Counted from the stretch's first letter, positions 43,380-53,277 are shown. The stretch is DNA of 64,000 bases from Pseudomonas atagonensis (GCF_011369485.1 NZ_VXCA01000028.1:53614-117613); one strand, 5' to 3'. Numbers and translations: made by a program. Notes: generated by a model from the letters alone, not told the origin.

Positions 43380-44492
43380 TTACAACGGACGACCGATGGT
43401 GTTGCACACGGTGGTGTTGTTGATGTCCAGGTTGTTGCCCGAGGTGTTGGTGATGAAGTTGGCGGTTACAGCGGTTTTCCAGGCGTTAGGCACAGCGACA
43501 AACTTGTGTGCCTGAGTCGCAGTGTTGTTGCCTGGGTTGCTGTAGTGAGTGGTCAGGAAGGCTTTAACGTCCGCGGCCACGGCTGCATCCTTGTAGCACT
43601 GACCGAAGATGAAGTTGGTGTAAGCAGCCAGTTTGTAACCCGAAGTCGGGTTGGCAACCACTGGCGACCACTTGGATGGGTCGGCAGCATCGACAGCAGA
43701 CGATGGAGGGGTCACCGACGACAGCGCCAGCGTCACGTTGAGCGAAGTCGGCTGAACACCGTTGACGCGGGCAACAACAGCGTTGCTGGTAGCGTCGACA
43801 CCGTCCGGACCGACATAACCGATGGAGCCGTCAACCGCGTTCACGGTAGTGGCGACATCGGAAGTGTTGGCAACGCCGACCCAGTTCGAAGGCAGCGCCG
43901 AACCGGCTGGAAGACGAGCGTTGGTGAAGGTGGAGTTGGTAGCGAACTGAGTCGGGCAGACCGAGTTCAGGTGACGGCTGAGGATTTCCGAAGTGCCGCT
44001 GGAAACGTTGCGATAAACGACGCGGATCGGAGTGGTGTCGGCAGTGCCCAGCAGCGCGCCCCAAGTGGTTTTGGCGCCGGAGAAGGCATCGCACAGCTGA
44101 GCGCTGGTCAGGTTCAGAGCAGTCTGACCAGCTTTTTTGTAAGGGATGGCAACCGAAGTGGCAACCGAAGGCAGCTGAATCAGCGGACCGAACGAAGCGC
44201 CGTAGGTGCTGCTGTAGGTGCTGAGTTCCGAAGCGCTGAGGATCGAGTCGCTACCGGCGAAGTGCACGGTGCCAGTGGTGCTGAAGCCAGCCGGGTTGTT
44301 GGTCAGGAAAGCGGTCTTGCCACCGCCGCTGCCGATGGCCGCGTAGCTGAAGTTGGCTGGCAGGATGCTGTCGGCAGAACCTTTGTACAGAGCGGCTGGC
44401 AGAGTTGCACCACCACCGGTAACGGCCATGGCTTGAGCGGAAGCCAGAGCGGCAACGGTCAGGGAAGCTGCGATCAGAGTGCGCTTGAACAT
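43380..44492 (-). CDS. DING-family secreted phosphatase-like protein (LapA-like)
   Basis: A 370-residue DING protein with a signal peptide (cleavage near AMA-VTG) and the mature start GGGATLPAALY. The key loops are VHFAGSDSILSASEL, PLIQLPSVATSVAIPYKK and NVSSGTSEILSRHL. The Shine-Dalgarno AAGGAG lies 8 bases before the ATG. Its position after hxcS matches lapA of P. aeruginosa, whose product is a low-molecular-weight alkaline phosphatase exported by Hxc. Expression under phosphate limitation is expected from that parallel, but no clear Pho box was found. Confidence 0.86.
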   Translation of the reverse strand: MFKRTLIAASLTVAALASAQAMAVTGGGATLPAALYKGSADSILPANFSYAAIGSGGGKTAFLTNNPAGFSTTGTVHFAGSDSILSASELSTYSSTYGASFGPLIQLPSVATSVAIPYKKAGQTALNLTSAQLCDAFSGAKTTWGALLGTADTTPIRVVYRNVSSGTSEILSRHLNSVCPTQFATNSTFTNARLPAGSALPSNWVGVANTSDVATTVNAVDGSIGYVGPDGVDATSNAVVARVNGVQPTSLNVTLALSSVTPPSSAVDAADPSKWSPVVANPTSGYKLAAYTNFIFGQCYKDAAVAADVKAFLTTHYSNPGNNTATQAHKFVAVPNAWKTAVTANFITNTSGNNLDINNTTVCNTIGRPL

Positions 44493-44990
44493 GAAGAATC
44501 TCCTTTTCAACGTTGGTTGTGAACACAGGTTTTCAGGGGTCTTGCATGACACTGGGAAGACTCACCGCTGACCTTCGCAAGCGGGGTCCGTGGTTAAGTC
44601 GCACTGAGAAATTCGCAGTTTCCGGTGACAGATAAAGGAAAAAACCTCGGGAGGTGCAGGCTGTTTTTCGAGGGATTTTCTCGGGTGTTCTGGTTGTTGT
44701 GCGGAGTGTCTGAAACAAGCTTTTCGAGGGAACCGGCCACAGGCCTTGAAGGGCCGTTGCAGATGACAGAAAGGAGAACCCGAGGATGGCCGGATCGAGG
44801 CTCGGGTGATGGAGAATCCTTTGCAAAAATGCTGAATTATTTATTGCTCTGACTGGCCTCTTCGCGAGCAAGCCCGCTCCCACAGGGGTGTGAGGTGGTC
44901 ACAGATTCTGTATTCACCACCGACCACTGTGGTATCGGGCTTGCTCGCGAAGAGGCCAGCGCATACAACATCAAATAAACAGGCACACCT
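44493..44990. other. Intergenic region with a REP pair (44853-44959)
   Basis: Almost 500 bp without a gene. The right part holds two widely spaced inverted REP cores, CTGGCCTCTTCGCGAGCAAG and complement, around about 55 bases. The left part should hold the promoter of the LapA-like gene; no confident Pho box was recognised. Confidence 0.7.
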
Positions 44991-46202
44991 CTACTGCACC
45001 AACTGATTGATCTCGATGATCGGCAACAGCACCGCCATCACGATCACCAGCACCACCCCGCCCATCACCACGATCATCAGCGGCTCCAGCAGCGCGGTCA
45101 TACCCATCGCCCGGCGCTCGATATCGCGTGACAGGGTTTGTGCAGCACGCTCGAGCATCGGCGGCAGTGCCCCGGTTTTCTCGCCGCTGGCGATCAGGTG
45201 AATCAGCACCGGTGGAAACACATTCTCCACTTTCAGCGCAGCCGCCAGGTTGACGCCTTCTCGCACCTTGGCGGTGGCCTCATTCACGCTCAGGCTCAAG
45301 CGATCATTCGACAAGGTCTGCCGCGCCGCCTCCAGCGCGCGCAACAACGGCACCCCGGCGCCGCCGAGAATGGCTAGCGTGGAAGCGAACCGCGCAGTGT
45401 TCAGCCCCAGCACAAACCGCCCGATCAACGGCAGCTTCAGTACTCGATGATGCCAACTCAAACGCGCCGCCGGATTGCGCAAATACAAGCGCCAGCTCCA
45501 GAACGCACCGGCCATGATCCCGGCGCACAGCCAGCCCCACGCGCGAATGAAATCACTGGCATTGAGCATCGCCAGCGTCAGCCCCGGCAGGTCCTGTCGC
45601 GCCTGGGAAAACGCACTGACCACCTGCGGCACCACATAACTGAGCAGGAAAATCACAATGCCGATCGACACCAGCCCGACCACGCCGGGATAGATGAACG
45701 CGGTAAGAATCTTGCCGCGCAGGTTGTTGCGTTCCTCGATGTAATCCGCCAGCCGCTCCATCACCTGCGCCAGATCGCCGGACTCCTCACCTGCTGCAAT
45801 CAGCGCCCGGTAAATCTCCGGAAAATCCCGTGGCCGCGCCGCCAGCGCTTCGGCCAGGCGCATGCCGCTGCGCACATCGGCACGAACGGCGCTGAGGGTG
45901 TGGGCGATGTGTTTTTTTTCGGCCTGTTCGACTGTGGCGCTTAGCGCGGCCTCCAACGGCAAACTGGCACCGAGCAGGCTCGACAGTTGCCGGGTGGCCC
46001 ACGCCAGATCGTTATCCGACAGTTTGGCGCTGAAAAATCCACCGCCGCCATGCTGGGAGACGTTGCTTTCCTTCTCCACCGACAACGCCGTCAAACCACG
46101 ACCGCGCAGCACGCCAAACGCGGCGCCCTGGCTGTCCGCTTCCAGATGCCCGGATTCGATTTTGCCGCTGGCATCGGCGGCTTCAAAACGATAGCGATTC
46201 AT
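44991..46202 (-). CDS. hxcS: Type II secretion inner-membrane platform protein HxcS (GspF)
   Basis: A 403-residue GspF-family protein with two T2SSF domains. The first shows LSSLLGASLPLEAAL and the second FASTLAILGGAGVPLLRAL, and three membrane segments lie near residues 168-190, 218-240 and 375-400. It links the ATPase to the pseudopilus. The start overlaps the GspE stop (ATGA). Confidence 0.95.
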   Translation of the reverse strand: MNRYRFEAADASGKIESGHLEADSQGAAFGVLRGRGLTALSVEKESNVSQHGGGGFFSAKLSDNDLAWATRQLSSLLGASLPLEAALSATVEQAEKKHIAHTLSAVRADVRSGMRLAEALAARPRDFPEIYRALIAAGEESGDLAQVMERLADYIEERNNLRGKILTAFIYPGVVGLVSIGIVIFLLSYVVPQVVSAFSQARQDLPGLTLAMLNASDFIRAWGWLCAGIMAGAFWSWRLYLRNPAARLSWHHRVLKLPLIGRFVLGLNTARFASTLAILGGAGVPLLRALEAARQTLSNDRLSLSVNEATAKVREGVNLAAALKVENVFPPVLIHLIASGEKTGALPPMLERAAQTLSRDIERRAMGMTALLEPLMIVVMGGVVLVIVMAVLLPIIEINQLVQ

Positions 46203-47608
46203 CAGGCGTCCCGTGTCACACGAAGGATTTCTTCCGGCGCCGTGGCACCGCTGCGAATCCAGCGCTCGCCGTCCTCGCGCAGGCTGAACATCCCGGTCTT
46301 GCTCGCAGCCGCACGCAACGCCTGCTCCCCTGCCCCTTGGTGAATCAGGGTGCGGATGTCGTCATCGATGCAGAACAACTCATGAATGCCGGTCCGGCCG
46401 CTGTAACCGGTGTGATTGCACGCCGCACAACCGACCGGGCGCCAGGTGCCGGGCGTGGCCGGGTCTTCCTGTTTGCACTGATTGCACAGCCGCCGCACCA
46501 GCCGCTGGGCCAAAACCCCAAGCATCGACGAGGCCAGCAAAAACGGCTCGACGCCCATGTCGACCAAGCGGTTGACCGCCGACACCGCGTCGTTGGTGTG
46601 CAGGGTCGCGAGCACCAGGTGACCGGTCAGCGAAGCCTGCACTGCAATCTGCGCGGTTTCGAGGTCGCGGATCTCACCGATCATGATGATGTCCGGGTCC
46701 TGCCGCAAAATGGCACGTAGCGCGAGGGCAAACGTCATGTCGATCTTGGCGTTGACCTGAATCTGGCTGATACCCGGCAAGTCGTATTCCACCGGGTCTT
46801 CCACGGTGAGGATGTTGCTGGTGCTCGCATCCAATCGCGCCAGCGCAGCGTAGAGACTGGTGGTCTTGCCGCTACCGGTCGGGCCGGTGACCAGCACGAT
46901 GCCGTGGGGCTGGCGGATCAGGTGATCGAGTTTGGCCAGCACCTGCGCGTCCATGCCCAATGTTTCCAGATGCAGGCGGCCGGCCTGCTTGTCCAGCAAA
47001 CGCATCACCACCCGCTCGCCATGGCCGGTGGGCACAGTAGAAACACGAATGTCGATTGGCCGCCCCGCTACGCGCAACGCAATGCGCCCGTCCTGCGGCA
47101 GACGTTTTTCAGCGATGTCGAGCTGGGCCATGATCTTGATCCGCGACACCAGCGCACCGTGCAACGCCTTGCGTGGCGAGACCACGTCGCGCAGGGTGCC
47201 GTCGACCCGGTAGCGCACCACCGAATGGGTTTCGAACGGTTCGATGTGGATGTCGCTGGCCTCGTCGCGCGCCGCCTGCGTGAGCAAGGCGTTGATCATG
47301 CGGATCACCGGCGCGCCGTCCTGGGTGTCGAGGAGGTCGGTGATTTCCGGCATGTCCTGCATCAGGCGGTCGAGGTCGACTTCGTTTTCCGCCGCACCGA
47401 CCACCGCCGCCGCGCTGCCGGTGTCGGCGTAGGCAGTGGCGAGCAAGCCGTCGAGCTCGTCATCGCGCACGCGCTCGATCCGCGCCTCACCGAACTGGCG
47501 CCGCACCTCGCTGATCGACCAGCCGGGCGTCGACGGGCACACCGTCAACACACCGTCGCGCAACAGTATGCGCTGGGCCTTGGCCCAGGCGTAGGGCAGC
47601 GCACTCAT
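46202..47608 (-). CDS. hxcR: Type II secretion ATPase HxcR (GspE)
   Basis: A 468-residue hexameric secretion ATPase. Walker A is GPTGSGKTTS (about residues 241-250), the Asp box is ILTVEDPVEYDLPG, Walker B is IIMIGEIRDLET and the His box is HLVLATLHTNDA. A tetracysteine metal site, CNQC and CAAC, follows near residue 375. It powers pseudopilus assembly from the cytosolic face with GspL and GspF. The gap to the secretin gene is filled by a repeat. Confidence 0.95.
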   Translation of the reverse strand: MSALPYAWAKAQRILLRDGVLTVCPSTPGWSISEVRRQFGEARIERVRDDELDGLLATAYADTGSAAAVVGAAENEVDLDRLMQDMPEITDLLDTQDGAPVIRMINALLTQAARDEASDIHIEPFETHSVVRYRVDGTLRDVVSPRKALHGALVSRIKIMAQLDIAEKRLPQDGRIALRVAGRPIDIRVSTVPTGHGERVVMRLLDKQAGRLHLETLGMDAQVLAKLDHLIRQPHGIVLVTGPTGSGKTTSLYAALARLDASTSNILTVEDPVEYDLPGISQIQVNAKIDMTFALALRAILRQDPDIIMIGEIRDLETAQIAVQASLTGHLVLATLHTNDAVSAVNRLVDMGVEPFLLASSMLGVLAQRLVRRLCNQCKQEDPATPGTWRPVGCAACNHTGYSGRTGIHELFCIDDDIRTLIHQGAGEQALRAAASKTGMFSLREDGERWIRSGATAPEEILRVTRDA

Positions 47609-47645
47609 CCCTCCACCTCCCCCACCACATTGCTCAGAAGTACTT

Positions 47646-47780
47646 CTGTGGCGAGGGGATTTATCCCCGCTCGGCTGCGCAGCAGTCGTAAACCCGAAAC
47701 ACTCGGTATGTCAGGAGAAACCGGATTGCAGGTTTTGGGGCTGCTTCGCTGCCCAACGGGGATAAATCCCCTCACCACAG
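47646..47780. repeat. Long inverted repeat between hxcR and hxcQ
   Basis: CTGTGGCGAGGGGATTTATC and GATAAATCCCCTCACCACAG form the outer arms, and GCTCGGCTGCGCAGCAG / CTGCTTCGCTGCCCAAC the inner ones. It is a common fluorescens-group palindromic repeat. It interrupts what is otherwise a tightly packed operon. Confidence 0.85.
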
Positions 47781-47807
47781 GGGTATCACGCCTATGCAGA
47801 ACCGGTT

Positions 47808-50180
47808 TCATAATGAGGGCCCCGGCTGGATCGGCACGGCTTTGATGGTCGCGCGGGGGCCAGAACTCGGCACCACCGCCGGCACGCCTTGCGCTGCGGT
47901 CGGCAACTGCGGCGCCTGCATGTCCGGCATCGCCCAGCTGCGCTCCGGTTGCAGACCACCCTGAGCGCGTCGCATGAAGTCGTAGCGGTTCAGCGTGATG
48001 CTCCGCCCCGCCGCGCTGTCGCGGATGATGTACGGGCGCAGGAACACCATCAGGTTGGTCTTGGTGATCGAACGACGCTCGTTGCGAAACAGCGCGCCCA
48101 GCCCCGGGATGTTCGACAGCCACGGCACCGCGTCATTGCTCTGGCTGTAGCCATCCTGCAGCAGACCACCGAGCACCATGATCTGCCCGTCGTCGAGCAG
48201 GATGCTGGTGTCGAGCGCGCGTTTGCTGGTGACGATCCCCGCCGAATTGGCCGCGGCCGAGGCACGTTCGTCGATGCTGCTGACTTCCTGATAGATGTCG
48301 AGCTTCACCGTGCCGCCCTCGGAAATCTGCGGCCGCACGTTGAGCTTCAAACCGACCTCTTCACGGGTCACGGTCTGGAACGGGTTGTTGCTGGTGCCCC
48401 CGCCGCCGGTCACATAGCTGCCGCTGACAAACGGGATGGTCTGGCCGACGAAAATGCTCGCCGCTTCGTTGTCCAGGGTCAGCAGGTTCGGCGTCGACAG
48501 CACGTTGGTCCCGCCCTTGCTCTTCAGGGCCCGGGCCAGCACTTTCAGGTCGAGGATCTTGCCGATGCCGGGGATGTCGACGGTGCCGTTGACGTAACCG
48601 AGGTTCAGGCCTTGCGGCAATACGTCGATGCTGGTCTTGCCGTTGACGTTGATCCCCGAACCGCCAAGGTTGGCGCCGCCGATCACGCCGTTGCCGCCGA
48701 GATTGCCGGTCTGCCATTGCACGCCGAATTCGCTGGCATCGTCCTCGCCGACTTCGACGATCAGGCTTTCGATCACCACTTGGGCGCGGCGCTGGTCGAG
48801 CAGGTCGATGACTTCGCGCAGGTTGCGGTACAGCGGTTCCGGCGCGGAAATCAGCAAGGTGTTGGTGGTCGCGTCCGCCTGAATGGTCACGCCGCCGGCG
48901 CTGAAGGCGACGTTCTGTTCGCTGCTTTGCGCATTGCTGCTGCCGCTGGTGGCGCTGCTGCCCTGAGCGTAGCTGCCGCCGGTGCTGCCGCTGTTAGTGG
49001 TCGAGGTGCTGCCGGTGGTTTGCGTACCGCTCTGGCCGTTCTGTCCGCCACCGGAGTTGGTGGAGCTGCCCATGTTGCTGAGCACCGAACGCGCATTGTC
49101 GCTGGTGCCGCTGTCGCTCTCGCCGGTCAACAAACCGCGCAGTGCCTGGGCCAGTTTGCCGGCCTGGGCGTTACGCAGGTACACCACGTGCAGGTTGCTC
49201 GGATTGCTTTGGGCATTGTCGAGTTTGTAGATCAGGTTGCGCGCCAGCTCCGTGCGCTCGGGGCTGCCGGCGCGGATGATGATGGTGTTGGAGCGCGGGT
49301 CGCCGATCACTGCGATTTTCTGCGTCGGGTCATTGCCCGGTGCGTCGAGCAGGTCGGCGACCATCGGTGCGATGTCGGCGGCGATGCCGTTCTGGATCTG
49401 CACCACGTCGGTGTCAATGGCGCTTGGGGTGTCGATACCTTGAATCAACTGCGCGACCCGCGTGAGGTTCTCGGCGTAGTCGGTGACGACGATGGTGTTG
49501 TTGCCCGGATAGGCGTTGATCGGGTTGTTCGGCGACACGATCGGGCGCAGCACCGGGATCAGGTTCACCGCGTTCTCGTATTGCAGACGGAACGTGCGGG
49601 TGAGCATGCCGTTGCCGGCCGGTTTGTCCGCGCTGTAGATCGGCCCGCCGAGCAACTTGGCATCGGCCTCTGGCACCACCTGCGCCACGCCGCCGACATC
49701 CACCACGCTGAAACCCTGCATGCGCAACGCCGCCAGCAACATGTCGTAGGCCTGATGCGCCGGTACCTGGCCTTCAGAGACCAGCGTCAGATTGCCCTTG
49801 ACCCGAGGATCGACCAGAAACTGCTGACCGGTGGAGCGCGACAACGCCCGGACCACCGCTTGAATATCCGCGTCGACAAAATTCAGCGTCACCGGTTGAT
49901 CGCCCAACGGATTGGCCGGCAACGTCGTGCCCCGCGCCGAACCGCCGCTGCGAGCGCGTTCGGTGATGTTGTGCAACTGCTTCGGCGCCGGTTTCACCTG
50001 AGCCTGCGCCCGCTCGCGGTCGAGCACCGCGTCGCCACTGCGCTGGGTGTTGGCCAGCGGCCGGCCGAGTTCGCTGTCCACCAGCAGCGGCGGTTGATTC
50101 GGTGGTGTGGTGTTGCTGCACGCGCTCAATGCCATCAACAGCATCGGCAACGCCATGCGTTTGGATCCTGACCCCTTCAT
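47808..50180 (-). CDS. hxcQ: Type II secretin HxcQ (GspD), a liposecretin
   Basis: A 790-residue outer-membrane secretin. The signal sequence ends in the lipobox LSAC (Cys 21), as in P. aeruginosa HxcQ, which pilots itself as a lipoprotein. N0-N3 domains follow, with a low-complexity Ser/Gly/Thr linker near residues 370-435 in N3. The secretin core carries VIESLIVEVGEDDASEFG, VLSTPNLLTLDNEAASIFVG and VPWLSNIPGLGALFR. The start overlaps the GspM stop (ATGA). No S-domain for a separate pilotin is apparent. Confidence 0.95.
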   Translation of the reverse strand: MKGSGSKRMALPMLLMALSACSNTTPPNQPPLLVDSELGRPLANTQRSGDAVLDRERAQAQVKPAPKQLHNITERARSGGSARGTTLPANPLGDQPVTLNFVDADIQAVVRALSRSTGQQFLVDPRVKGNLTLVSEGQVPAHQAYDMLLAALRMQGFSVVDVGGVAQVVPEADAKLLGGPIYSADKPAGNGMLTRTFRLQYENAVNLIPVLRPIVSPNNPINAYPGNNTIVVTDYAENLTRVAQLIQGIDTPSAIDTDVVQIQNGIAADIAPMVADLLDAPGNDPTQKIAVIGDPRSNTIIIRAGSPERTELARNLIYKLDNAQSNPSNLHVVYLRNAQAGKLAQALRGLLTGESDSGTSDNARSVLSNMGSSTNSGGGQNGQSGTQTTGSTSTTNSGSTGGSYAQGSSATSGSSNAQSSEQNVAFSAGGVTIQADATTNTLLISAPEPLYRNLREVIDLLDQRRAQVVIESLIVEVGEDDASEFGVQWQTGNLGGNGVIGGANLGGSGINVNGKTSIDVLPQGLNLGYVNGTVDIPGIGKILDLKVLARALKSKGGTNVLSTPNLLTLDNEAASIFVGQTIPFVSGSYVTGGGGTSNNPFQTVTREEVGLKLNVRPQISEGGTVKLDIYQEVSSIDERASAAANSAGIVTSKRALDTSILLDDGQIMVLGGLLQDGYSQSNDAVPWLSNIPGLGALFRNERRSITKTNLMVFLRPYIIRDSAAGRSITLNRYDFMRRAQGGLQPERSWAMPDMQAPQLPTAAQGVPAVVPSSGPRATIKAVPIQPGPSL

Positions 50181-50722
50181 GAAGCTTCCTTAGCGCCCAG
50201 CGCCTGATCCATGCGTACGGTGCCCGACAGAGTGCCGGCGGTGTCATCGGTCGCGGCGTCGTCTGCGCGTTGCAGACGGGCCTCGACCACTTGCAGTGAA
50301 AAATTCCGGGGCTGGCTCAGCAGCCAGTCGAGCACGGCGTCGGCCGGTGCGGCGTCGAAGGTCAACTGCCAGCCGGCGGACGCGGCCGCCAATTGGTAAT
50401 GGCCGCCCAGTCCGCTGGCCTGCAGGGTTTGCTGCAGCGACTGCTCCAGGTTCTGCCCGTCCGGGCGCACACTGACGTCGCGCAACAGCAGTTCCAGCGC
50501 TTCGGCCTGGGCGCGCAGTTTTGGCGTTTCGATTTGCGAGGCGGCGATCTTCTTCAGCGGCGGCTGAACCAACGCCACCCACACAAACAGTCCGAGCAAC
50601 AGCGCCGCCATCCCGCCGACCATGCGTTTTTCCCGAAGGGCCAGTGGCTGCCAACGGGCCTGTAACTGAGCGTTGAAGCGCTGCCAGCCGGCGCGGTATT
50701 TCGCAAGCGATGGGCTATTCAT
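50177..50722 (-). CDS. hxcZ: Type II secretion protein HxcZ (GspM)
   Basis: A 181-residue GspM-like inner-membrane protein: a short cytosolic part, one membrane helix near residues 38-57 (MVGGMAALLLGLFVWVAL) and a periplasmic ferredoxin-like domain. It works with GspL in the platform. The ATG at 50722 overlaps the GspL end by 8 bp. Confidence 0.9.
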   Translation of the reverse strand: MNSPSLAKYRAGWQRFNAQLQARWQPLALREKRMVGGMAALLLGLFVWVALVQPPLKKIAASQIETPKLRAQAEALELLLRDVSVRPDGQNLEQSLQQTLQASGLGGHYQLAAASAGWQLTFDAAPADAVLDWLLSQPRNFSLQVVEARLQRADDAATDDTAGTLSGTVRMDQALGAKEAS

Positions 50723-51860
50723 CTTCGGCTCCGCTGCTGTCGTCGTTTTCGGTGGCGGCGGTCGCCTCGCCAGCCGGGCGCAGGACCCAGCCGTCGTCAT
50801 TCGGGCTGATGCTGATGCCGGCCTGGGCCAGCGTGCCTTGCCAATCCTTGTCGCTGCCCGAACGCCGGGCCTCGGGCAGCAAACTCAATTGCAACGCGCC
50901 GTCGACAAACTCCAAGCGCTGCACCGTGCCCGCCATGGACGGCATGCCGCTGCCAGCCTGCGACACCAGCCGCGTGAAATCCTGTCCCGGCGCATCCACC
51001 GCGCCTTGCTGGCGCGCAGCGATTTGCTGACGAGCCTGTTGCAGCGGATTGAGGATCACCGGCAACTCGGGAAACGCCTGCTTCACCCGCTGCGCCATCT
51101 GCGCCTTGAGCTGCTGGGCCTGCCCGGCCTCGCGGGCGGCGTACAGGTTCAAACCGATCACCCACACCGCCAGTGCCAGCGCACAACAGCCGATCGCCCT
51201 GCCCCAGCCGCGATGCTCGGTGCCCGGTTGCTGAAGGCCGCCGTGCAGACCCCAATTTGGCAACGGGCCGGAGCAGCGTTGCGTGTCGGCCAATGTTGAT
51301 TGCACCGCTTCGGGTGCGCCGTCGCCGATCCAGTGCGCCGGCAGACCGGTTTGCAACAACCACGCTTCATCGATCATCGGCTGCACTTGCGCCGCATTCG
51401 GGCCGTGGCGCAGCAACAGATGATCGTCGTGCAAGCAACCAACGCCACCGGCCATCACCGGCAAGCTGTAGGCCGCCGGATACAGGCCTTTGAGGTTCAA
51501 GCCGAATTGCCCGAGGTGCTGCAAATCCTTGCAAGCTACCCAGGCAATCTGCACCTGGCCGCTTTCATTTCGAGCGCTGTGGGCGATGTGCATCTCGGCG
51601 CTGTCGCCGAGCATCAAGGCCTGCGCCGCACATTGCACCGCCGCGGCGGTTTTGTTCGCGGGCAACGGCGGCAGATCGATGCTCGCCAGCAGGCTGTCCG
51701 ACGGGTGCAGAAAGCACACCAGCGGTTGCTTCGGCAGCGCGCCGAGCCGTACGCGCTCCTGCCGCGTGACCTGCCCCTGTCGATCCAGCCACGCACAATC
51801 CACGTCACTGTCGAGGCTCAACTCCGCCAGAGGCGGCAAACTCACGCGCAACTGGCTCAT
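50715..51860 (-). CDS. hxcY: Type II secretion protein HxcY (GspL)
   Basis: A 381-residue GspL: an actin-like cytosolic domain (residues about 1-220, with LPPLPANKTAAAVQCAAQA) that recruits the ATPase, one membrane helix near 225-245 (AIGCCALALAVWVIGLNL) and a periplasmic domain. It ends in an acidic tail (DDSSGAEDE). The start overlaps the GspK stop. Confidence 0.9.
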   Translation of the reverse strand: MSQLRVSLPPLAELSLDSDVDCAWLDRQGQVTRQERVRLGALPKQPLVCFLHPSDSLLASIDLPPLPANKTAAAVQCAAQALMLGDSAEMHIAHSARNESGQVQIAWVACKDLQHLGQFGLNLKGLYPAAYSLPVMAGGVGCLHDDHLLLRHGPNAAQVQPMIDEAWLLQTGLPAHWIGDGAPEAVQSTLADTQRCSGPLPNWGLHGGLQQPGTEHRGWGRAIGCCALALAVWVIGLNLYAAREAGQAQQLKAQMAQRVKQAFPELPVILNPLQQARQQIAARQQGAVDAPGQDFTRLVSQAGSGMPSMAGTVQRLEFVDGALQLSLLPEARRSGSDKDWQGTLAQAGISISPNDDGWVLRPAGEATAATENDDSSGAEDE

Positions 51861-52810
51861 ACACCCACCCGCGACCAGATCACTTGCGGCAAACGATCCT
51901 GACTGCGATGCAGCAACGCATCGAGGCTGACCCGTCGCTGATCGCGCCGCGCCTGCCCGCGCAGCCGGAACCAGTCGCTGGTGATGCCGACCTTGACGCT
52001 GGTGATCTCCAGTTGCGGCAAGCGCAGGCGATTGACGAAATCCCCACGATTGATAAACCAGCGCCCGGCGTCGCGCTCATTGATCAACGCCTGCGCCCGC
52101 TCCAGCGACAGCCCCGGCACATAAGCCGCCAGCACCGGCGCCGTGGCCGTGTTGCCGTTGAGCCAGGTAGTCGCCGGAATCACCGTCAAATAAGGCGCCA
52201 GTTTCGCCAACAGCGCATCGTTGACCCCGTCGACACTGCGCAAATCGTCAAGCGTGCGCAGCATCGGCAAGGTCGGCGATTGCGGTTTGCGCGACGCGGA
52301 CGGCGACGTGGCGCGCCCGCTGTCGAAAGTGTTTTTCGCCACAGGCTTGTCCACCACTTGGGCATTCAACAGGTGCGGATAAGAGCCGATTACCCGCTGA
52401 CTGATGCGTCGGCTCAAGCCGCTGCTGACACCGATCAACTCGCACAAGCGCTCGAACGCCTGCACCTGCGCGTCATCGATCCGCTCGTTGGCCACCAGAT
52501 TGCGCAGATTGAACTTGCCCTGCTCGTCCTCCAGCCGCCCTTCGAAACCCTGGGTGTTCAAGCGCTGCGCCCAGGGTTGATCGAGCCGGGTCAGCGGATC
52601 GCGCTGCCGGGCGTCCCACAACAATTGCCGGCTGATCTCCAACCCGCCGTGCAACACCCAATGGCCCTGCACGCGCAGTTGTTCGGCTTCCAGCGCCCGG
52701 GTCGAAACGCTCTGGCGGGTCAGCATGCCGGCGGCGATCACCGCGACCACCGCCGCGATCAGCAGCGCACTGATGATCGCCATCCCCTGCTGGTTCGATT
52801 GGCTGTTCAT
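51857..52810 (-). CDS. hxcX: Minor pseudopilin HxcX (GspK)
   Basis: A 317-residue GspK. The prepilin leader ends QQG, followed by MAIISALLIAAVVAVIAAG, so the residue after Gly is Met and the usual Glu at +5 is absent, which is typical of GspK at the pilus tip. Helix-hairpin-helix-like segments follow, as LSRRISQRVIGSYPHL and LSLERAQALINERDAGRW. It lies 8 bp after the GspG gene. Confidence 0.92.
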   Translation of the reverse strand: MNSQSNQQGMAIISALLIAAVVAVIAAGMLTRQSVSTRALEAEQLRVQGHWVLHGGLEISRQLLWDARQRDPLTRLDQPWAQRLNTQGFEGRLEDEQGKFNLRNLVANERIDDAQVQAFERLCELIGVSSGLSRRISQRVIGSYPHLLNAQVVDKPVAKNTFDSGRATSPSASRKPQSPTLPMLRTLDDLRSVDGVNDALLAKLAPYLTVIPATTWLNGNTATAPVLAAYVPGLSLERAQALINERDAGRWFINRGDFVNRLRLPQLEITSVKVGITSDWFRLRGQARRDQRRVSLDALLHRSQDRLPQVIWSRVGV

Positions 52811-52818
52811 GACCGGCC

Positions 52819-53277
52819 TTACAACTGCCAGGAACCGATGTCGGCATTCACACCGTCGCCGTCAGGCTGGCCGTCGGCGCCGAGGGAAAAGATGTCGATC
52901 TCGCCGTTGGCACCGGGATTGAGGTACTGATAAGGACGACCCCACGGGTCATTCGGCAGGCGCTCCAGGTACGAGCGCCAGTTGGTGTTCTTCGCATCGG
53001 CCGGCCGCTCCACCAGCACCTTCAGGCCCTGGCTTTGGCTCGGGTAAGTGCCGTGATCGAGGCGATACAGCTTCAGCGCCTGCATCAACCCGCCAATGTC
53101 CTGCTTCGCCGCCGTCGCCCGCGCCTGATCCGGCCGGTCGAGCACCTTGGGCACCACCATCGCCGCCAAAATCCCGAGAATCACCACCACCACCATGATC
53201 TCGATCAGCGTGAAACCCTGCTGCCCACGGGGCATCCGGCTCGGTCGACTGGGCTGTTTGAATTGCGCGATATCCAT
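52819..53277 (-). CDS. hxcT: Major pseudopilin HxcT (GspG)
   Basis: A 152-residue major pseudopilin. The prepilin peptidase site is QQG-FTLIEIMVVVVILGIL with Glu at +5, and the C-terminal part carries DPWGRPYQYLNPG and the calcium-loop region GADGQPDGDG. The leader of 24 residues is long. The ATG at 53277 has AGGGA at 8 bases; ATG 53235 would give a leader of about 10 residues. It is the first gene of the leftward hxc operon. Confidence 0.93.
   Translation of the reverse strand: MDIAQFKQPSRPSRMPRGQQGFTLIEIMVVVVILGILAAMVVPKVLDRPDQARATAAKQDIGGLMQALKLYRLDHGTYPSQSQGLKVLVERPADAKNTNWRSYLERLPNDPWGRPYQYLNPGANGEIDIFSLGADGQPDGDGVNADIGSWQL

Noticed and set aside
47889..50171. A 760-codon plus-strand frame opposite the secretin
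   Set aside because: Antisense shadow; the secretin on the minus strand is unmistakable.
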